From CAYPIE01 sp964410665 (GTDB lineage: Bacteria; Planctomycetota; Planctomycetia; Gemmatales; Gemmataceae), in the NCBI GenBank assembly GCA_964410665.1, contig CAYPIE010000021.1, forward strand, positions 14,203 through 78,202: a DNA stretch of 64,000 nt. The letters run 5' to 3'. Under the pieces are notes generated by a model, which saw only the letters and a list, made by a program, of their open reading frames with translations, was not told the origin of the DNA and made no database searches. Below, piece after piece: positions 60,482 through 64,000 of this stretch (the first letter of the stretch is position 1; each line of letters starts with the position of its first letter). Position numbers and translations under genes: made by a program.

Positions 60482-61040
60482 CGGATGCCCTCTTCGCGTG
60501 CGTCAACGGCCTGTAGGAACCCCTGTCGGACGAGGTCGCAACCGACAGTCCCCTCCGCCCCTGAAAAAAATCGGCGGCAATTTGTGAGTGGAGTTCAAAC
60601 GCCATGGTCACAGGGCGATCGATGATCAAGCGGTCCAGAGTTTCCTCATTCGGAATAAAGGGGGACAGATCGGCCGAACGACGCGGCTTGGCCAGGCCAA
60701 AGACGATCATCAAGCCGGGCGGAATGCTGTGGATGGCGAAGGCTTCCAATTCGTAAGGATCGATCGAAATATTGGCTTCTTCGAAAAGTTCCCGGGCTGT
60801 GCCTTCCTGCCAGGTCTCACCATAATTGATATAGCCCCCAGGCAGGGCGATCTTACCTCGATGCGGATACATGGAGCGGCGAATGGCCAGCAGACCATGT
60901 TCCACCGGTAAGAGTGCCACCCCGACCGGCAATGGGTTGCGGTAGACGATTTGCCGGCAGCGTTCGCATTGTCGGGGCCAATCTAGCCGGTTGCCGAACG
61001 CATGGCCGCAAAACGAACAGAACGCATCGCGCTGTGCCAT
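60459..61040 (-). CDS. Zinc-ribbon NUDIX hydrolase
   Basis: From the ATG at 61040 (GAGG 7 bases upstream) the protein has 193 residues. An N-terminal zinc ribbon (FCSFCGHAF...QCERCRQIVY) is followed by the NUDIX domain, with the box GGYINYGETWQEGTARELFEE and EANI completing it (GX5EX7REUXEEXGU with Ala for Gly). Related enzymes hydrolyse NADH, ADP-ribose or similar. The arrangement is like NudC-type zinc-ribbon proteins, but the overall length is shorter. It overlaps the small downstream gene by 23 bases. Confidence 0.87.
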   Translation of the reverse strand: MAQRDAFCSFCGHAFGNRLDWPRQCERCRQIVYRNPLPVGVALLPVEHGLLAIRRSMYPHRGKIALPGGYINYGETWQEGTARELFEEANISIDPYELEAFAIHSIPPGLMIVFGLAKPRRSADLSPFIPNEETLDRLIIDRPVTMAFELHSQIAADFFQGRRGLSVATSSDRGSYRPLTHAKRASDGNATGD

Positions 61041-61125
61041 GCCATGCCTCACCATCACGCTTTTCCCAACCCAGAATATCGTAACCGAAAATCGATTTCG
61101 GTGTTAGCCGGAGTTCGTGCCGATC

Positions 61126-61851
61126 ATGTCAAGTCCACGTCGCATTGAGCGTGAATTTGGGGTTCCTTTCGCTGGGAAGATCCTCGACCCGGCCCATTGG
61201 ACTCAGACCGCCTTGAAAAAGTTTCCCGAACTCGGGCCATTGGATTGGCAAAGTCTGTTTGGCCGATCGGCGCGCATCGTCCTGGACCTCGGCTGTGGCA
61301 ATGGACGCTACAGCATCCATAGCGCCGTCACTCGTCCCGACCACGACCATCTAGGCATCGATACACTTCCGGTGGTGATTCGCTATGCCCGGAAACGTGG
61401 CAATCAGCGCGGGCTGAGCAATCTTCGTTTCGCCGTCGGAGATGCCCTGCAACTGCTGGAACGGCACATTCCTCCGCGTTCGGTGCACGAAATCCATTGC
61501 TATCATCCGCAGCCGTATGCGGAGTTCAGCCAGATTCATCGTCGTTTGATTCAGCCCCGGTTTTTAGCGCTGGTCCATCGCGCGCTGGCAGACCAGGGAA
61601 TATTTGTTATTCAATCAGATAATTATCATTATTGGCAGGATATTCAGCAGATGGTCGTGCCTTTTTTTCATTGGCACGAGCGCATCGGTCCCTGGCCCGA
61701 TGCGACACGGGGACGGACTCGGCGTGAGATTATTGCCATCAAACGAAAGTTCCGGATCTATCGTGGCTGGGGAATTCGCCGTGATGTTCACCATCGCGAA
61801 GTGAACGCGGCGTCGGGCGCAACCGAGGAATGCCCGAGGGCCGATGCGTGA
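61126..61851 (+). CDS. trmB: TrmB-like tRNA (guanine-N7)-methyltransferase
   Basis: The 241-residue protein has a class I SAM-dependent methyltransferase fold: IVLDLGCGNGRYSIHSA, LGIDTLPVVIRYARKRG, LRFAVGDALQLLE and EIHCYHPQPYAEFSQIHRRL, the last matching the TrmB region with PDPWPKxRHxKRR (here HPQPYAEFSQIHRRL). TrmB makes m7G46 in tRNA. The weaker motif match leaves some doubt about substrate. GTG at 61117 is an alternative start. Confidence 0.75.
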   Translation: MSSPRRIEREFGVPFAGKILDPAHWTQTALKKFPELGPLDWQSLFGRSARIVLDLGCGNGRYSIHSAVTRPDHDHLGIDTLPVVIRYARKRGNQRGLSNLRFAVGDALQLLERHIPPRSVHEIHCYHPQPYAEFSQIHRRLIQPRFLALVHRALADQGIFVIQSDNYHYWQDIQQMVVPFFHWHERIGPWPDATRGRTRREIIAIKRKFRIYRGWGIRRDVHHREVNAASGATEECPRADA

Positions 61852-61886
61852 AACAAGCCCCAGGTGGTAAGCCAATCAGAACCATC

Positions 61887-61901
61887 ATCTCAAGATGAGA
61901 T
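61887..61901. repeat. ATCTCA/TGAGAT inverted repeat
   Basis: Six-base arms with an AGA spacer. The half-site is the same as in the palindrome at 48331-48344, which has a two-base spacer. Confidence 0.35.
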
Positions 61902-62051
61902 CACTTTGTTGCCATTCTCCACGGCTTCGCGGTCATGTCTATAAACGTCTATTATTGCTGTTTAAACACGTTTAATAAGAGCATTTAATCGATATATTCT
62001 AGAAAATAACTGGACAATACCTAAAATAACCAAGATTTTTCCCAAAATGTC

Positions 62052-62080
62052 TTGCTGCTTATACTGAATATAAGTATAGT
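62052..62080 (+). promoter_or_regulatory. Promoter with an inverted repeat filling its spacer
   Basis: TTGCTG (62052-62057) and TATAGT (62075-62080) are separated by exactly 17 bases. The whole spacer is the inverted repeat CTTATA-CTGAA-TATAAG. A protein bound there would block RNA polymerase directly, as operators between -35 and -10 do. Confidence 0.55.
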
Positions 62081-62111
62081 TAGTCACCATGAGCCTAATG
62101 GGGAGTTGGAC

Positions 62112-62151
62112 CTCCTTAACTCGGATGATGTGTTGAGCGTTTTGTAAGGGG
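62112..62151 (+). promoter_or_regulatory. Leader able to pair with its own ribosome-binding site
   Basis: CTCCTTA (62112-62118) can form seven continuous pairs, one of them G-U, with TAAGGGG (62145-62151), which is the ribosome-binding site of the gene starting at 62158. The loop would be 26 bases. Confidence 0.4.
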
Positions 62152-62157
62152 ATGATG

Positions 62158-62598
62158 ATGGAAAGCTGGCGCGTAGTGTGGCGGGAAGGGTTCGCACCTG
62201 TCTTACCCACCGTGGGTCTCCGAGCCCTTTATCAGGCTTTACGGGAGGATCACGATGAACTCACTCAAGGGGCCACAACCAGTCCCCCTCCGCTCCTTTG
62301 TGTGGCGGATTGGCCGGTGGAGGCCGCCTGTGCCATCGGATTGTGTGGCTGGAAAGGCGAGGGCCTTGAGACGGTCGGAGAGGTGGAGGATTTCTTTGCC
62401 CGGGCCTGCTTTGAGGCCGATCAGCGGCTTGGCGAACCGGCCGCCTGTCGATGGTTCTTAAATTGGTTTGATGACAGCCAACGTGAGGTCATGCGACAAG
62501 AACTGCTGATCGAGGTCGAGCAGACTTTACAAGCACGAATTGACGATTCATCGGACACTGAATCGGAATTTCCTCATTGGGACGAAGCAGCCGCATAA
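62158..62598 (+). CDS. Small orphan protein
   Basis: The product has 146 residues from the third of three consecutive ATG codons (62152, 62155, 62158); the third has the right 6-base distance from AAGGGG. It is acidic with Trp and Cys residues (VADWPVEAACAIGLCGWKG, and FLNWFDDSQREVMRQELLIE near the end). No family is recognised. It begins a group of three small rightward orphan genes before the sulfatase. Confidence 0.68.
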   Translation: MESWRVVWREGFAPVLPTVGLRALYQALREDHDELTQGATTSPPPLLCVADWPVEAACAIGLCGWKGEGLETVGEVEDFFARACFEADQRLGEPAACRWFLNWFDDSQREVMRQELLIEVEQTLQARIDDSSDTESEFPHWDEAAA

Positions 62599-62696
62599 TT
62601 CCCGCGGTAGAACGCCATCAAAATTGGACGAACGCTTGCAGCCATGACTTGTGTCGAGAGATCACTGATTTTTCTAACCATGCAAGGATTGAAGTG

Positions 62697-63047
62697 ATGA
62701 TCTGCCGTCACTGCCAGAAAAGCAAGGTGAACCGTCCGCGCGGCTTATGCTGGAGTTGCTATTACACTCCCGGCGTGCGCGATCGCTACCCATCTACCAG
62801 CAAGTATGCCCGTCGTGGGCTTGCCAATAGTCCAGGTCCTCTACCCCTACCCGCCGCTGCCACCGCCGCACGACCAGGTACGGAGGAGAAAATTGCCGTC
62901 CTCGCCGAACGTGTCCGTCGGCGAGAGGCCCTCTGGCATCCAAATGACGCCAAGCTGAACCCCGACCGCGAAGCAGAAGACCAGGCGTCGGAATGCGCGG
63001 CTTCTATCCTCGAGCTCAGTGAACGTCTGCTTGCGCAAGCAAGCTGA
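62697..63047 (+). CDS. Small zinc-ribbon orphan protein
   Basis: From the ATG at 62697 the protein has 116 residues and begins MICRHCQKSKVNRPRGLCW, followed by SCYYTPGVRDRYP; the two CxxC pairs make a zinc-ribbon. A Pro/Ala-rich linker and a charged helix (EEKIAVLAERVRRREALWHP) follow. AAGG lies about 9 bases upstream. It could bind nucleic acid, given the ribbon and basic charge. The in-frame extension to 62577 overlaps the previous gene and is not favoured. Confidence 0.7.
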   Translation: MICRHCQKSKVNRPRGLCWSCYYTPGVRDRYPSTSKYARRGLANSPGPLPLPAAATAARPGTEEKIAVLAERVRRREALWHPNDAKLNPDREAEDQASECAASILELSERLLAQAS

Positions 63048-63154
63048 ATCACGACCATGCTACACCACATGGAGACGGTCTGAAGACTCTAAAACATTCA
63101 TATCATATACCATAAGTTGCTTTTTTCTGGACGCACATTACTGGAGTGATCATC

Positions 63155-63697
63155 ATGGGGCTTGACATTCACGCGGCCAGTCATTTGTATTATCGAAAAC
63201 CCTTACCCACGAATGCGGAAGTCGCCCCGCACGGTTCCTCGTGCAGGGAAGGGAAAACTGCCATCGACGACTTGTACTTTGTCATCTTACCAAATCAACA
63301 GTTTGACCGCCAATTGGCTGGTACGGAACCGGGGCTATATGGCTACACCAGCATCAGCCAACACCTCTATTTCCGAGCTGGTTCCTACGCCGAGTACCAG
63401 GCCTGGCGAGCCGAACTCTGCCGCTTTGCAACCGGACACGAGCCGGAAGAAGTCTGGGCCGAGCCCGATGATTTCGAAGGTCTGCCGTTTGTCGAGCTCA
63501 TTCACTTCACCGATTGCGCTGGCCGGATTGGTACCTGGGTCGCGGGCAAGATTGCTGCGGACTTCCGGGCCTACACCAGGGAAGCCGAAGCCCATGCAAA
63601 CTCCTTGACCCATGGTGCAAACTGGTTCACGATCTACCAGCAATTTGCTCATGCGTTTGAGCTTGCCTGCCAAGATGGGGTCCTTGAGTTCTGCTAG
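63155..63697 (+). CDS. Orphan protein of 180 residues
   Basis: From the ATG at 63155 (GGAG 8 bases upstream) the protein has 180 residues and starts MGLDIHAASHLYYRKPL, with further motifs GLYGYTSISQHLYFRAGSY and FVELIHFTDCAGRIG. The composition is that of a globular, soluble protein rich in aromatic residues. I recognise no family with confidence. It is followed by a terminator-like hairpin. Confidence 0.72.
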   Translation: MGLDIHAASHLYYRKPLPTNAEVAPHGSSCREGKTAIDDLYFVILPNQQFDRQLAGTEPGLYGYTSISQHLYFRAGSYAEYQAWRAELCRFATGHEPEEVWAEPDDFEGLPFVELIHFTDCAGRIGTWVAGKIAADFRAYTREAEAHANSLTHGANWFTIYQQFAHAFELACQDGVLEFC

Positions 63698-63705
63698 TCC
63701 ATTTC

Positions 63706-63746
63706 TCCCAGCGCATCAGCGGCCGACGCGCTGGGATGGTTTTCTT
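63706..63746 (+). terminator. Terminator hairpin before the sulfatase
   Basis: TCCCAGCGC and GCGCTGGGA form a perfect 9-bp stem with a 13-base loop (63706-63736), followed by TGGTTTTCTT. This is the most terminator-like structure in the window. Confidence 0.65.
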
Positions 63747-63799
63747 CCCTTGCTCCGCGTGGTAGGCTTGATCCCATCCCAGTAAGATGGAGTGTCACT

Positions 63800-64000
63800 A
63801 TGCGGCTTATGCTGGTTGTGTGGGCTAGTCTTGGCGTTTTTGTCCCTGCCACGCTCGCGAAAGACCACCTCAATGTGCTGTTCATCATTGCCGATGATCT
63901 CAATTGTGATCTTGGCTGCTATGGGCATCCGGTGGCACGGTCGCCACACCTCGATCAGCTAGCCCAGCAAGGGGTGCGGTTTGAGCGTGCCTATGTCCAG
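63800..64000 (+). CDS. Exported sulfatase, N-terminal part (cut by window edge)
   Basis: The ATG at 63800 has GGAG 9 bases upstream. The 67 visible residues comprise a signal peptide (LMLVVWASLGVFVPATLA) and the sulfatase N-terminal motif LNVLFIIADDLNCDLGCYG with two of the metal-ligand aspartates, then HPVARSPHLDQLAQQGVRFE. This is the iduronate-2-sulfatase-like pattern very common in planctomycetes. The CxPSR formylglycine site lies beyond the window. Confidence 0.88.
   Translation, partial: MRLMLVVWASLGVFVPATLAKDHLNVLFIIADDLNCDLGCYGHPVARSPHLDQLAQQGVRFERAYVQ

Larger units (their letters stand above)
61852..62157. other. AT-rich intergenic segment
   Basis: About 306 bases, with a segment from roughly 61930 to 62090 that is much richer in A+T than the genes on either side. 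It contains an ATCTCA/TGAGAT inverted repeat (61887-61901), GTTTAAAC, and the promoter at 62052-62080. No coding frame is convincing. Confidence 0.65.

Noticed and set aside
1..64000. CRISPR array, insertion sequence or integrated phage
   Set aside because: No regularly spaced direct repeats, no transposase or integrase, and no phage structural genes beyond the T6SS proteins of phage-like fold.

Overview
The window looks like a chromosomal piece of a planctomycete, most probably a member of the Gemmataceae. The grounds are family content: a DUF1549/DUF1553 (PSD1-type) cytochrome-like protein beside a Tat-exported DUF1501 protein, a TIGR02996 repeat-companion protein, a DUF1080 protein, an exported sulfatase at the right edge, a giant secreted WD40 protein, and ECF sigma factors with very long membrane-anchored C-terminal extensions. 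This placement is inference from gene families; no rRNA is present. I see no insertion sequence, integrase or CRISPR array.

Region 1 (1-13015) is a type VI secretion cluster. Reading leftwards from a good promoter at about 7851-7879 are tssB, tssC, hcp, tagJ/impE, tssE, tssF, tssG and the start of tssH/clpV, which runs off the left edge. To the right are tssA (+), tssK (-), tssL (+) and a short tssM (+). The TssM is about half the usual length, has no intact P-loop and ends at its last membrane helix. TssJ, VgrG and PAAR are not in the window.

Region 2 (13064-19007) is an iron-sulfur assembly operon transcribed leftwards: iscR, iscS, iscU, iscA, hscB, a tRNA-Val(UAC) gene whose first ten bases are the last ten bases of hscB, then hscA and iscX. 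A consensus-like promoter with a palindrome just downstream precedes iscR. No ferredoxin gene is present.

Region 3 (19042-35737) holds metabolic and envelope genes: an Old Yellow Enzyme/DapA-like pair, the PSD1 and DUF1501 genes, a coupled group of ExeA-like ATPase, BY-kinase-like ATPase and NHL propeller, a TPR-like protein, an overlapping MFS/heptosyltransferase/Maf trio, a PolB-type exonuclease and a flavin-dependent halogenase.

Region 4 (36123-50355) carries two tandem ECF sigma factors fused to membrane modules plus a free-standing copy of the same kind of module, an amidohydrolase, a TIGR02996 protein, the 1527-residue WD40 protein, a nitroreductase, a metallophosphoesterase broken by an in-frame stop, a DUF1080 protein and a small exported protein.

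Region 5 (50450-57161) has tilS and, divergent from it, a compact chaperone run: degenerate J-domain protein, GrpE-like protein, Hsp70, zinc-ribbon helical protein, receiver-GAF protein and a signal-less subtilisin-family protease. I consider this run and the sigma/membrane-module trio the best candidates for undescribed systems.

Region 6 (57220-64000) holds a coiled-coil lipoprotein, an exported beta-barrel-like protein, a HEAT-like exported protein, a NUDIX hydrolase, a TrmB-type methyltransferase, an AT-rich gap with an unusually arranged promoter, three small orphan genes and the start of a sulfatase.
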